Of a DNA stretch of 5,971 nt, positions 5,963 through 5,971 are shown in pieces. The notes beneath the pieces are model-generated. The model was not told where the DNA came from. It saw only the letters and a program-made list of their open reading frames with translations, and did no database searches. The stretch lies in contig CAMDMH010000224.1 of NCBI GenBank assembly GCA_945901835.1, positions 1 to 5,971 of the forward strand, in the 5' to 3' direction. The translations under genes and the position numbers were made by a program. This DNA is from Devosia equisanguinis. GTDB lineage: Bacteria > Pseudomonadota > Alphaproteobacteria > Rhizobiales > Hyphomicrobiaceae. Positions within the stretch are counted from its first letter, which is position 1; every line of letters starts with the position of its first letter.

Positions 5963-5971
5963 AACGAGGCA

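Overview
The window looks like a chromosomal piece of a GC-rich alphaproteobacterium, most likely Hyphomicrobiales (Bradyrhizobium, Xanthobacteraceae or Hyphomicrobium relatives). This rests on the high GC content, on a tripartite-tricarboxylate (Bug/TctC) solute receptor, and on intergenic repeats with a CCCCTTGTGGGG-type core that are common in that group. The taxonomic call is an inference. All genes lie on the minus strand, so the reading order runs from high to low coordinates.

Layout in transcription order: (1) two inverted copies of a G/C-rich hairpin repeat (5861-5962); (2) the FAD-binding medium subunit of a xanthine-dehydrogenase-family molybdenum hydroxylase (5835-4915); (3) a third, related repeat (4848-4889) in the 82-nt gap; (4) a fused protein with the two-[2Fe-2S] small subunit at the N-terminus and the N-terminal half of the molybdopterin subunit at the C-terminus (4832-2949); (5) one nucleotide after its stop codon, a separate gene for the C-terminal half of the molybdopterin subunit, including the catalytic glutamate (2947-1919); (6) a 161-nt gap with a long imperfect palindrome; (7) a secreted Bug/TctC-type solute receptor (1757-750); (8) a hairpin plus T-tract that looks like an intrinsic terminator or attenuator; (9) the first 226 codons of a Gfo/Idh/MocA-family NAD(P)-dependent oxidoreductase, running off the left edge (678-1).

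Together the genes suggest a catabolic cluster. A periplasmic receptor captures an unknown, probably organic-acid or heteroaromatic, solute. A cytoplasmic FAD/FeS/Mo enzyme hydroxylates a substrate, and a dehydrogenase may act downstream. The substrate cannot be read from the sequence. Receptor membrane partners (TctA/TctB), molybdenum-insertion chaperones (XdhC/CoxI type) and a regulator are not in the window.

The most notable feature is the enzyme's architecture. Its molybdopterin subunit is divided into two polypeptides, as in the clostridial nicotinate dehydrogenase (NdhL/NdhM), but here the first half is also fused to the iron-sulfur subunit. No RNA genes, CRISPR arrays or insertion sequences were seen.
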